A DNA stretch of 13,752 nt, taken from positions 1-13,752 of the forward strand of contig QGUR01000104.1 in assembly GCA_003242205.1 (NCBI GenBank). Direction: 5' to 3'. Positions 1 to 5,418 of this stretch are shown here, piece by piece. Position 1 is the stretch's first letter. The number at the start of each line of letters is the position of its first letter. The DNA is from Chloroflexota bacterium. GTDB lineage: Bacteria > Chloroflexota > Anaerolineae > Aggregatilineales > Phototrophicaceae. A model generated the notes under the pieces. That model searched no databases. It was not told where the DNA came from and was given only the letters and a program-made list of their open reading frames with translations. A program made the position numbers and the translations under genes.

Positions 1-48
1 ATCATCATCCGTGCTGATGCCGGCAACGCCGCAGGCGGTAGCCGTTAG
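1..48 (+). CDS. Micro-ORF copy 1 (5' end outside window), tail AGNAAGGSR
   Basis: An open frame enters from the left edge and ends at TAG 46-48. Its visible residues are IIIRADAGNAAGGSR. It is a tandem paralogue of the 20-aa micro-ORF at 74-136, and the last 11 residues differ only at D/N. Between the aligned 48-nt blocks most base changes fall on third codon positions and keep the amino acid, which is what a translated peptide under selection looks like. The start codon and ribosome binding site are not visible. The family is not recognised. It could be a secreted or signalling peptide, a RiPP-type precursor, or a translated leader. The function is unknown, and that it is coding is inferred only from the codon pattern. 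Confidence 0.55.
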   Translation: MIIRADAGNAAGGSR

Positions 49-73
49 ACACCACCTCTTGAGGAGACCTGAG

Positions 74-136
74 ATGCAGAACGAAACCATTGTTATTCGC
101 GCTAATGCCGGCAACGCCGCAGGTGGTAGCCGCTAG
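74..136 (+). CDS. Micro-ORF copy 2, 20-aa peptide MQNETIVIRANAGNAAGGSR
   Basis: ATG at 74 follows a good Shine-Dalgarno (GAGGAG at 61-66, 7-nt spacing), and the frame closes at TAG 134-136. The peptide is MQNETIVIRANAGNAAGGSR: a short polar start, a small hydrophobic patch (IVI), then a Gly/Ala/Asn-rich tail ending in Arg. It has no Cys, Ser/Thr cluster or double-glycine site typical of well-known lanthipeptide precursors. It aligns from residue 6 onward with the preceding micro-ORF, with I/V and D/N as the only amino-acid changes. It lies 34 nt upstream of the NHLP-clan gene on the same strand, so the two are probably co-transcribed. I do not recognise the family. Roles as a precursor peptide, a signalling peptide or a translated leader are all open. 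Confidence 0.6.
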   Translation: MQNETIVIRANAGNAAGGSR

Positions 137-144
137 AACACTGA

Positions 145-160
145 AGGTCCGGTTGGACCT
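145..160 (+). other. Perfect 6-bp hairpin between micro-ORF and NHLP-clan gene
   Basis: AGGTCC (145-150), loop GGTT, GGACCT (155-160). It starts 9 nt after the micro-ORF stop and abuts the GGAG Shine-Dalgarno (161-164) of the next gene. There is no T-run, so it is not a classical terminator. It could tune translation of the downstream gene or protect the 3' end of the micro-ORF message. Its small size makes chance possible. Confidence 0.4.
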
Positions 161-170
161 GGAGACGAAG

Positions 171-479
171 ATGCTTCGCACGAACGAAACTCCCGTGATG
201 GACGTACTTCCCTGGCCGAACGGCAAAGGCTTCAACGGTAGCAGCGAATGGTGGGAGTACGTCATGACAAAAGACGAACGCCGGCGCCTCGATAATCTGA
301 TGGGGCTGGCGCTATTAGACCCTGACGTATGCGACAGGCTGCTTACCAAACGCGATGAAACACTCATGAAAGCGTTTGGACTGTCCACTCAGACTCAAGC
401 GTGGTTACGCGGCCTACAGGCTACCTCTCTGTCAGAGCTTGCTCAGGCCATCGTCGCCAAAGCACCGCAGTTGGCTTAG
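171..479 (+). CDS. Os1348-like NHLP-clan small protein
   Basis: The region from residue about 35 (LDNLMGLALLDPDVCDRLL) through GLSTQTQAWLRGLQATSLSELAQAIV matches the pattern of Os1348-type proteins of the NHLP clan, which are related to the nitrile-hydratase-like leader peptides of RiPPs but lack an obvious core peptide. The LALLDPDVCDRLL segment and the LRGLQATSLSELAQ segment are the diagnostic parts. The start is ambiguous. ATG 171 has GGAG at 161-164 and gives 102 aa. ATG 264 has GGGAG at 252-256 and gives 71 aa, close to the bare domain. I prefer 171 because its first residues (MLRTNETPV) resemble the micro-ORF start (MQNETIV). The N-terminal stretch PWPNGKGFNGSSEWWEY is unusual. It is probably co-transcribed with the micro-ORFs. 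Its role is unknown; leader-like or peptide-binding is an inference. Confidence 0.7.
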   Translation: MLRTNETPVMDVLPWPNGKGFNGSSEWWEYVMTKDERRRLDNLMGLALLDPDVCDRLLTKRDETLMKAFGLSTQTQAWLRGLQATSLSELAQAIVAKAPQLA

Positions 480-516
480 GAACAGACATATAAACAGCCT
501 ACAAGCATTGCTGAGA

Positions 517-566
517 GGGCTAGGAGGAACGGTTTGCCGCTCGCTTAGCCCCAATCAGCTTTTTTT
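517..566 (+). terminator. Probable Rho-independent terminator after the NHLP-clan gene
   Basis: GGGCTA (517-522) pairs with TAGCCC (546-551). The loop contains a small inner hairpin (CGG TTTG CCG), and a run of seven T lies at 560-566. It sits about 40 nt after the stop at 479. The outer stem is short with a large loop and the T-run starts 8 nt after it, so the call is moderate. Confidence 0.45.
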
Positions 567-795
567 GTCTGGCGTCGCAGCGCTTCCGAACGCCCCGCCC
601 CTTCTGACCACCTCGCGAGTGTCGTGGTAAGCCAGCCCGGTTGAGGTACCCGGTTCGGCGCGAACGTGGCGATCTTTGCTGGTTAGCTTGCTCTCAGACG
701 GTGAGCAGGTTGTTCAGCAGGCCAATCTACCTTTAGACGGCGCGCGTTTTACAGGCTGCCCCACCACCTTTACCGGCTTATCACGAGACAAACCA
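567..795. other. Intergenic stretch with no supported gene
   Basis: About 230 nt between the terminator and the response regulator. An open frame from TTG 676 runs in phase into the receiver gene, but its translation (LVSLLSDGEQVVQQANLPLDG and onward) resembles no domain, and receiver domains do not carry such an extension. No tRNA, clear promoter or strong hairpin was found. Confidence 0.5.
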
Positions 796-1218
796 ATGAC
801 CCCGCCCACCCATCCGAGCAGTTCGTCCTTCATACTGCTTGTCGAAGACAATCCACAACTCCTGCGTGTCATGACGGAACTCCTCGAATTTGAGGGATAT
901 GCAACACGCTCCGCTTCCGGAGGTATTGATGCGCTGGCGCTCTTGGACGCCACGCCCCGGCAACCCCTTCTGATTGTCTCCGACATCATGATGGACGACA
1001 TGAACGGCTGCGAATTTCTCCAGCGACTACGCACGGGACACGCCTGGCCCACAACGCCGCTGATCTTTGTAACGGGCAAGCCAATGGCCGAAGGCATTTG
1101 TCCCGGCTTTGACTTCCTGCCTGACGGGTATATCGAAAAACCCTTCAACCTGACGGACTTCATGGCCGTCATCCGTGCCGTCGTCGGCAACGCCCCGAAC
1201 ACCTCCGACCAAACTTAA
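796..1218 (+). CDS. Stand-alone response regulator receiver protein
   Basis: A 140-aa CheY-like receiver domain with no output domain. All signature residues are present: the acidic pair E17-D18 (LLVEDN), phospho-acceptor D63 (VSDIMMDDMNG), the switch Thr T93 (FVTGKP) and the conserved Lys K115 (IEKPF). It should be phosphorylated by a histidine kinase, and none is encoded here, so it probably acts through protein contacts with a distant partner. The start at ATG 796 places the first beta strand at residues 12-17, the usual distance; no good Shine-Dalgarno precedes it. An upstream in-frame extension to TTG 676 has no domain support. It ends 22 nt before the FNR-like box of nirK on the same strand with no clear terminator, so read-through into nirK is possible. 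Confidence 0.88.
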   Translation: MTPPTHPSSSSFILLVEDNPQLLRVMTELLEFEGYATRSASGGIDALALLDATPRQPLLIVSDIMMDDMNGCEFLQRLRTGHAWPTTPLIFVTGKPMAEGICPGFDFLPDGYIEKPFNLTDFMAVIRAVVGNAPNTSDQT

Positions 1219-1239
1219 AACGCAATTTCCGCGTTCGAC

Positions 1240-1253
1240 TTGATATAGATTAA
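1240..1253 (+). promoter_or_regulatory. FNR/CRP-family binding site upstream of nirK
   Basis: TTGAT-ATAG-ATTAA matches the FNR consensus TTGAT-N4-ATCAA at 9 of 10 defined positions. Its centre (1246.5) lies 41.5 nt upstream of position 1288, the start predicted by a -10-like TATGCT at 1276-1281; that is the standard class II activator geometry. FNR, DNR and NnrR regulators of this superfamily commonly control denitrification genes. No such regulator is encoded in the window. Confidence 0.55.
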
Positions 1254-1270
1254 GTACAAAAACCGCCCTG

Positions 1271-1359
1271 CCCTGTATGCTGGCTCCATAGGCGATTGCG
1301 ATGAAGGCAGTCGAGTATCGTAACGGGCCTGTTACCGAGGTTTACTGGAGCATACAGGG
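1271..1359 (+). repeat. Inverted repeat spanning the nirK leader and Shine-Dalgarno
   Basis: CCCTGTATGCT (1271-1281) is the perfect reverse complement of AGCATACAGGG (1349-1359). Alternatively CCCTGTATG plus CTCCA (1284-1288) pairs with TGGAG plus CATACAGGG (1346-1359) as a 14-bp stem with a 4-nt bulge. The right arm contains GGAG and AGGGA just before ATG 1361. A second small inverted repeat (GTAAC/GTTAC) lies within the loop. It could be a translation-controlling RNA fold or a DNA operator pair. Confidence 0.6.
1276..1281 (+). promoter_or_regulatory. Candidate -10 element for nirK (TATGCT)
   Basis: TATGCT matches TATAAT at 4 of 6 positions and sits 22 nt after the FNR-like box, as expected for an activator-dependent promoter lacking a -35 hexamer. 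The predicted start is near 1288, giving a leader of about 73 nt before ATG 1361. It also overlaps the left arm of the inverted repeat at 1271-1359. Confidence 0.35.
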
Positions 1360-1360
1360 A

Positions 1361-2932
1361 ATGAATAGTTCAATCAAATCCGCACTGATCAGTCTGATTA
1401 TCGTTTTCGTTACCGCAGTGGCGCTGGCCTTACTGCCGGTCACCGTTGAAGTCACGCCATCAACTGTGAGCGCCGATCAGCCAGGCGAAGTCGAGAAAGC
1501 CGTCACGACCTCAGACAACCTGCACGCCGCTCACGCAATGAAGCCGGTAGTCGACGTTGCAGCCGAAGCTGCGCCAGCCGCCGAAACGACGATTCGTGAG
1601 TACACACTGGTTACGATCATCGGTCAAACGCCGGCCATGGCGTTTATCGGTTCAGGCGGCGAAATTGACGGACAGATCAACCCGACGCTGACGGCCAACG
1701 TCGGAGATACTGTGAGGATTACGGTCATCAATGGCGATCCGGTGCTGCACAATCTGGTGATTGACGAATTCGGCGTGCATACCGGCGACCTGATCGAAAA
1801 AGATCAGACGTCAGTCGTCGAATTCGTGGCCGACCGGCCGGGCGAATTCAACTATTACTGTAACATTCCCGGCCATCGTGAAATCGGCATGGCGGGCCTG
1901 CTGAAAGTCGAAGGCGAAGCCCCGGCAGGCGAACCGGCAGCGGGACAACCTGTAGAAGTCGCCGTGCAGCCAACCGCGCTACCGGCTGATCCAAACGCCG
2001 TATCCATCGTGCGCGATCCTACTGACCTGCCCAGCCCAATCGGCGACCGAGAGCCGATGCACGTTCAGGTTGATCTGACAACCGAAGAGGTAGTCGGCAC
2101 GCTGGCCGATGGCACGACCTTCAACTACTTCACCTTTAACGGCAAGGTCCCCGGCCCCATGATCCGCGTGCGCGTTGGTGATACCGTCGATCTGCGGCTG
2201 ATGAACGCCGCCGATAGCCTCTTCCCGCACTCGATTGACCTGCATGCCGTAACCGGCCCCGGCGGCGGTGCGGTCTATACCCAGACGTTGCCCGATGGTA
2301 CGACCTCGTTCAGCTTCAAGGCGCTGGCGCCCGGCCTCTACGTCTATCACTGCGCCACGGCCAGCATTCCCCACCACATCTCGTCAGGCATGTACGGCCT
2401 GATTCTGGTGGAACCTGAGGGCGGCTTGCCCCCCGTTGACCGTGAATTCTACGTCATGCAGGGCGAGATCTATACCAAAGAGCCTTATGGAACAAAGGGC
2501 CACTTGAGTTTCAGCCACGAGCACATGAGCAACGAACAGGCCGATTATCTGGTCTTTAACGGCTCGACCATCGGTTTGACGAGCGACGAGCACGCCCTGC
2601 GCGCCAACGTTGGCGAAACCGTCCGTATCTTCTTCGGTGTCGGCGGCCCCAACTATACGTCGTCGTTCCATATCATCGGCGAAATTTTCGACCGCGTGTA
2701 CGAACTGGCCTCGTTGACCTCCGAGCCACTCACCAACGTGCAAACGACTCTGGTTCCGCCGGGCGGCGCGACCATTGTGGAGTTTCAGGTCGACGTTCCG
2801 GGGCGTTACATCCTCGTCGACCACGCGCTGAGCCGGATGGAACGCGGGCTGGCCGGATATCTGTACGTCGAAGGCGAGGAAGCGCCTGAGATTTTCCACG
2901 GCAACGGCGAGGCCAATCTGGCCGGACACTAG
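1361..2932 (+). CDS. nirK: Copper-containing nitrite reductase with N-terminal cupredoxin domain
   Basis: Reduces nitrite to NO outside the cytoplasmic membrane. Residues 1-26 form a signal peptide or anchor (Lys6, then ALISLIIVFVTAVALALLP), followed by an Ala/Pro-rich linker. Residues about 78-184 are a cupredoxin with type 1 copper ligands H130, C167, H172 and M177. Residues about 212-505 are the NirK core: type 1 ligands H290, C331, H339 and M344; type 2 ligands H295, H330 and H488; catalytic D293 and H437. The 8-residue C331-H339 spacing matches AniA-type enzymes. The fused cupredoxin probably delivers electrons to the type 1 site, as proposed for other cupredoxin-NirK fusions. I chose ATG 1361 (523 aa) over ATG 1301 because it starts a clean signal peptide and the 60 nt before it lie in a structured leader. 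An FNR-like box lies upstream and a terminator follows. All catalytic residues are present, so it is likely active. Confidence 0.93.
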   Translation: MNSSIKSALISLIIVFVTAVALALLPVTVEVTPSTVSADQPGEVEKAVTTSDNLHAAHAMKPVVDVAAEAAPAAETTIREYTLVTIIGQTPAMAFIGSGGEIDGQINPTLTANVGDTVRITVINGDPVLHNLVIDEFGVHTGDLIEKDQTSVVEFVADRPGEFNYYCNIPGHREIGMAGLLKVEGEAPAGEPAAGQPVEVAVQPTALPADPNAVSIVRDPTDLPSPIGDREPMHVQVDLTTEEVVGTLADGTTFNYFTFNGKVPGPMIRVRVGDTVDLRLMNAADSLFPHSIDLHAVTGPGGGAVYTQTLPDGTTSFSFKALAPGLYVYHCATASIPHHISSGMYGLILVEPEGGLPPVDREFYVMQGEIYTKEPYGTKGHLSFSHEHMSNEQADYLVFNGSTIGLTSDEHALRANVGETVRIFFGVGGPNYTSSFHIIGEIFDRVYELASLTSEPLTNVQTTLVPPGGATIVEFQVDVPGRYILVDHALSRMERGLAGYLYVEGEEAPEIFHGNGEANLAGH

Positions 2933-2951
2933 CCTTCAGCCTGACAGAACA

Positions 2952-2984
2952 AAACACGGTGGGGCATCTAGCTCCACCGTGTTT
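2952..2984. terminator. Strong bidirectional terminator between nirK and the amidohydrolase gene
   Basis: A 14-bp stem, AAACACGGTGGGGC (2952-2965) with GCTCCACCGTGTTT (2971-2984), contains one G-T wobble and a 5-nt loop. It is T-rich on both exits: TTTGATTC on plus, and TTTTGTTCTG on minus. It lies between convergent genes and serves both. Confidence 0.85.
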
Positions 2985-3056
2985 GATTCATCCTGCTCTG
3001 GCGAAGCCATGTTCACCCTGCAGGGTATCCCGATGGTGATCGGACAGGCGCGTCGA

Positions 3057-4307
3057 TCACGCCTGCGATTCCAGCCACGCCATCGTCTTCGAAGCCAGAC
3101 GGTCGAGCGCCTGCACAGCCATGGCGAGATGTTCTTCCTTCGTATCCTCTTCCTTGGCATGCGACAGGCCGCGCAGGCTCTGGACAAACAGCATGATGGT
3201 CGGCACGCCGGCACGGGCAACCTCTGCCGCGTCATGCAGCGGCCCGCTCGGCAGCCGGTGGCTGACTCCCGCAACTTCGGTGACGGCTTCGTCCGCCAGT
3301 TCGATCAACGTCGGATGGAACGGAATTGGGTGAATCTGCCACAGCTTGCTCCACTCAACGCTGACCTTTTCTTCTTCGGCAAAGCGCTGGCTGGCGTCTT
3401 TGGCTTCCTGCAACATGCGCGCCAGCGCGTCAGCGTCCAGATGGCGCTGGTCGAGCGTGATGTCGCACTGACCGACAACCGCCGTGACAATGCCGGGTTT
3501 TGTCACGACGCGCCCGACCGTGCAGACACCGCCATGACGTTTGGCGATCTCGCGAATTTCGAGGCCGAGTTTGGCGGCTGCGCCGAAGGCATCGCGGCGG
3601 TGATCCATCGGCGTCGAACCCGCATGAGCCGACTGTCCCGTAAAGGTAATGCTGTGCCGCTCCACACCGAACGTTCCCAGAACGACACCAAGCGGGAGAT
3701 TCATGCTCTCCAGCACCGGCCCCTGCTCGATATGCAACTCCAGATAGGCCGCTGCGTTTTTCAGTTGCTGGCGCGCGTCGAGAATGCGGTCCATATCGAC
3801 GCCATACTCGCGGACTGCGTCCTCCAGCCGTGTGCCGTACCTGTCGGTCAGATCGCGCAGTTCATCGGGGTTCATCGTACCCGAAGCAGCGCTGGAGCCA
3901 AAAAGACTGCGCCCGAAACGCGCGCCTTCTTCATCGGCCCAGTCGACCAGCCGAACGGTCACAGGCGGCGTGCCCTGAGCAGCAATCCGGCGCAGCGTTT
4001 CCAGCCCGGCCAGAACGTTCAGGCAGCCGTCGAGCCAGCCACCGTTCGGAACCGAATCAAGGTGGCCGCCGATCAGCATTTCGCGGTCCGACCGGCCTCT
4101 GAGCGTCACCCAGACGTTGGCCGCGGCATCGGTCTCAACTTCGACCGGAAGATCGGCCAGTTTCTCTCGAAACCACGCCCGGGCCTTGGCCCACGTTTCG
4201 GTAAAAGCAACGCGCTGCGCGCCGTCCTCATTGCTCGTTAGCGCACGAAGTTCTTTGAGTTCATCAATAGTCCGTTGAGGATTCAGGGGATATGACGTGG
4301 GCTGCAT
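3057..4307 (-). CDS. Zn-dependent M20-family amidohydrolase (N-carbamoyl-L-amino-acid hydrolase / allantoate deiminase type)
   Basis: Hydrolyses the carbamoyl or ureido group of small substrates in the cytoplasm, freeing ammonia and CO2. The di-metal ligands of the hydantoinase/carbamoylase branch of M20 peptidases are present: H82 (GGHLDSV), D93 (GWLDG), E126/E127 (DEEGARF), H192 (LELHIEQGP) and H383 (LSHAKEE). The dimerisation insert is about residues 205-320 (FTGQSAHAGSTPM). The length of 416 aa is usual for the family. I chose ATG 4307 because AAGG lies 9 nt upstream on the minus strand and residue 1 then leads directly into the conserved start; an in-frame extension to 4355 would cross the predicted promoter's start region. 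Substrate choice between N-carbamoyl amino acid and allantoate cannot be decided from sequence, and no purine or hydantoin genes lie nearby. Transcribed alone from its own promoter. Confidence 0.9.
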   Translation of the reverse strand: MQPTSYPLNPQRTIDELKELRALTSNEDGAQRVAFTETWAKARAWFREKLADLPVEVETDAAANVWVTLRGRSDREMLIGGHLDSVPNGGWLDGCLNVLAGLETLRRIAAQGTPPVTVRLVDWADEEGARFGRSLFGSSAASGTMNPDELRDLTDRYGTRLEDAVREYGVDMDRILDARQQLKNAAAYLELHIEQGPVLESMNLPLGVVLGTFGVERHSITFTGQSAHAGSTPMDHRRDAFGAAAKLGLEIREIAKRHGGVCTVGRVVTKPGIVTAVVGQCDITLDQRHLDADALARMLQEAKDASQRFAEEEKVSVEWSKLWQIHPIPFHPTLIELADEAVTEVAGVSHRLPSGPLHDAAEVARAGVPTIMLFVQSLRGLSHAKEEDTKEEHLAMAVQALDRLASKTMAWLESQA

Positions 4308-4357
4308 TTTAAGTAACCTTTTCTTAATAGTTCGCAGAAAACACGAAGATAACAAAG

Positions 4358-4386
4358 AATTTACATGCCCGGACGACGAACGTCAA
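4358..4386 (-). promoter_or_regulatory. Sigma70-like promoter for the M20 amidohydrolase gene
   Basis: On the minus strand TTGACG (plus 4381-4386) lies 17 nt before TAAATT (plus 4358-4363). The predicted start is near 4352, leaving a leader of about 45 nt to ATG 4307. It lies just past the terminator of the upstream operon. Confidence 0.6.
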
Positions 4387-4401
4387 CTTATGTAAAAACA
4401 A

Positions 4402-4432
4402 GCGGCGCGCTTTTCCATCGGGAGCGCGCCGC
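4402..4432 (-). terminator. Strong terminator of the 5249-4476 operon
   Basis: GCGGCGCGCT (4402-4411) and AGCGCGCCGC (4423-4432) form a perfect 10-bp GC-rich stem with an 11-nt loop. Read on the minus strand it is followed by TTGTTTTTA, so it terminates the leftward operon ending at 4476. Confidence 0.85.
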
Positions 4433-4475
4433 ATTTGCCCGATTTAGAGACAGCCAACGATGGGCCACATCCTCC

Positions 4476-5003
4476 CTAGCAGGGCCGCGTGGCCGGCAAG
4501 CGTAAAACGGGCGACATATCGGATGAAGCGGCGTCCCGCGAGCGGTATTCATTCGGCACTAACTCGACGACATTGGCGTCGATGAATTGCTGCCCATGCA
4601 GTCTGGCCACCGACAGACGATGATGCCCGTCGGAAACATAGTACAGATCGCCAACCTTGATAAGGTCTATGGGCGGCAGCCCGACATCAAGCTGGTAAGC
4701 ATAGTCGATTTGCATCCAGCGATGCCTTGATTTACGGTGCCGAGGCATAAACGCCCGGTCGAAATCAGCCTCACGATCGAGCGTCCCGGTGATCAAGCGC
4801 ACCGGCACGGAACACACGCCCCACTCGCGCCGCAAGAATCGGGTAGTGTCTCGGACATCTTTCCGCAACACGGCCAGCCGGTTGGTTCTGCGTCGCAACG
4901 CGCGAATCCACCGGCCCCGTGCTGCGCGCTGGCGGGCTTTCTCGAAGCTCATGACCGCGCTGCTTTCATAGAAGCGTTCGAGGTACTCAGGTGTATCCAT
5001 CAT
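4476..5003 (-). CDS. Hypothetical protein with ParB/sulfiredoxin-like DGHHR motif
   Basis: A 175-aa protein. Residues about 98-150 hold IDYAYQLDVGLPPIDLIKVG, then YYVSDGHHRLSVAR (DGHHR at 125-129), then IDANVVEL, the strand-helix arrangement of ParB/Srx-fold domains, in which the GHxR motif binds a nucleotide phosphate. The N-terminal half is helical and very basic (residues 20-60, many Arg). This suggests a nucleotide- or nucleic-acid-binding protein, but not plasmid partition: there is no HTH domain or ParA partner. It lies 9 nt downstream of the 78-aa gene; AAGGA precedes ATG 5003 by 5 nt and ATG 5000 by 8 nt, so either could be used. Conserved hypothetical; exact role unknown. Confidence 0.75.
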   Translation of the reverse strand: MMDTPEYLERFYESSAVMSFEKARQRAARGRWIRALRRRTNRLAVLRKDVRDTTRFLRREWGVCSVPVRLITGTLDREADFDRAFMPRHRKSRHRWMQIDYAYQLDVGLPPIDLIKVGDLYYVSDGHHRLSVARLHGQQFIDANVVELVPNEYRSRDAASSDMSPVLRLPATRPC

Positions 5004-5012
5004 CCGCTTCCT

Positions 5013-5249
5013 TCACACGCGCCGCGCGCGAAACGACACGACGATTGACGAAAACGCAAAGCGCGGACGGCTTCCATGCAGGTGCGGCGCGTGCTCTGGC
5101 GTATGCCGCTTGAAGCTAAAGATACGGAACCGCGGTCTGACGACCGGTTTGATCTGCGCATCATCGAAGAAGCGCGCGTTGCGACGACGGCGTTCAGCCT
5201 CGGCCCGCTGCATTTCCAATTCCATCCGCACGATATGATAGTGCAACAT
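5013..5249 (-). CDS. Small basic protein of unknown function (78 aa)
   Basis: ATG 5249 has an excellent Shine-Dalgarno on the minus strand (GGAGGAG, 8-nt spacing). The protein starts MLHYHIVRMELEMQRAEAER, a charged amphipathic helix, and continues with an Arg/His-rich, strongly basic tail (RPRFRIFSFKRH, ending in SFRARRV). It has no membrane segment or known motif. It is followed after 9 nt by the DGHHR-motif gene, so the two form one operon ending at the terminator at 4402-4432. The start and operon place are well supported. The function is not recognised; nucleic-acid binding would suit the charge but is only a guess. Confidence 0.65.
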   Translation of the reverse strand: MLHYHIVRMELEMQRAEAERRRRNARFFDDAQIKPVVRPRFRIFSFKRHTPEHAPHLHGSRPRFAFSSIVVSFRARRV

Positions 5250-5321
5250 GATGGTGACTCCTCCGTCGTCCTGCCTGCATACTTCATCAATTGTCGGGCA
5301 AAGGCGTAGAGAAATCGCAGA

Positions 5322-5352
5322 TTCGAGGCCGGAGACAGGGGAAGGCCTCGAA
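5322..5352 (-). terminator. Perfect 9-bp hairpin downstream of the globin-like gene
   Basis: TTCGAGGCC (5322-5330) and GGCCTCGAA (5344-5352) pair perfectly around a 13-nt loop. It lies 67 nt past the stop of the globin-like gene and 73 nt before the 78-aa gene. The minus-strand exit (TCTGCGATTTCTC) is only weakly T-rich, so it may be a terminator or an RNA-processing or regulatory stem. Nothing else was found in the 5250-5418 gap. Confidence 0.45.
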
Positions 5353-5418
5353 AGATCATCCGAAAGTATGAGGTATCAGAAAAGTCGCAGCTCTGTGCAG
5401 CAACCGGCCGGATAGCAT

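Larger units (their letters stand above)
1..136 (+). repeat. Tandem duplication of a micro-ORF unit (1-48 and 89-136)
   Basis: Positions 1-48 and 89-136 align without gaps over 16 codons including the TAG stop. I count 8 base differences: 6 at third positions, 2 at first positions and none at second positions. Seven codons differ; five changes are synonymous and two are conservative (I/V, D/N). The 25-nt spacer (49-73) holds the Shine-Dalgarno of copy 2. Copy 1 touches the window edge, so the array may continue to the left. Confidence 0.75.

Noticed and set aside
1..136. Micro-ORF repeats as a CRISPR array or integron attC sites
   Set aside because: There are only two diverged units with a codon-biased substitution pattern and no regular spacer or integrase; translated peptides explain them better.
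90..170. TTG start at 90 for the NHLP-clan protein
   Set aside because: It overlaps the micro-ORF in another frame, has no ribosome binding site, and ATG 171 and ATG 264 have good ones.
676..795. N-terminal extension of the response regulator from TTG 676
   Set aside because: It adds 40 residues with no domain or start signal; ATG 796 places the receiver domain at the usual distance from the start.
1301..1360. ATG 1301 as the nirK start
   Set aside because: It would put 20 polar residues before the signal peptide, and this stretch forms the loop of an inverted repeat. It cannot be fully excluded.
1384..1430. Lipoprotein signal in NirK
   Set aside because: There is no Cys after the hydrophobic segment, so a plain signal peptide or N-terminal anchor is more likely.
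2979..4241. A 420-codon open frame on plus opposite the M20 amidohydrolase gene
   Set aside because: It is antisense to a gene with all catalytic residues; its translation is Arg/Gln-rich with no domain, as expected from the complement of GC-rich coding DNA.
4476..5003. Plasmid partition ParB
   Set aside because: It has only the DGHHR motif, no HTH DNA-binding domain and no ParA partner or origin nearby.
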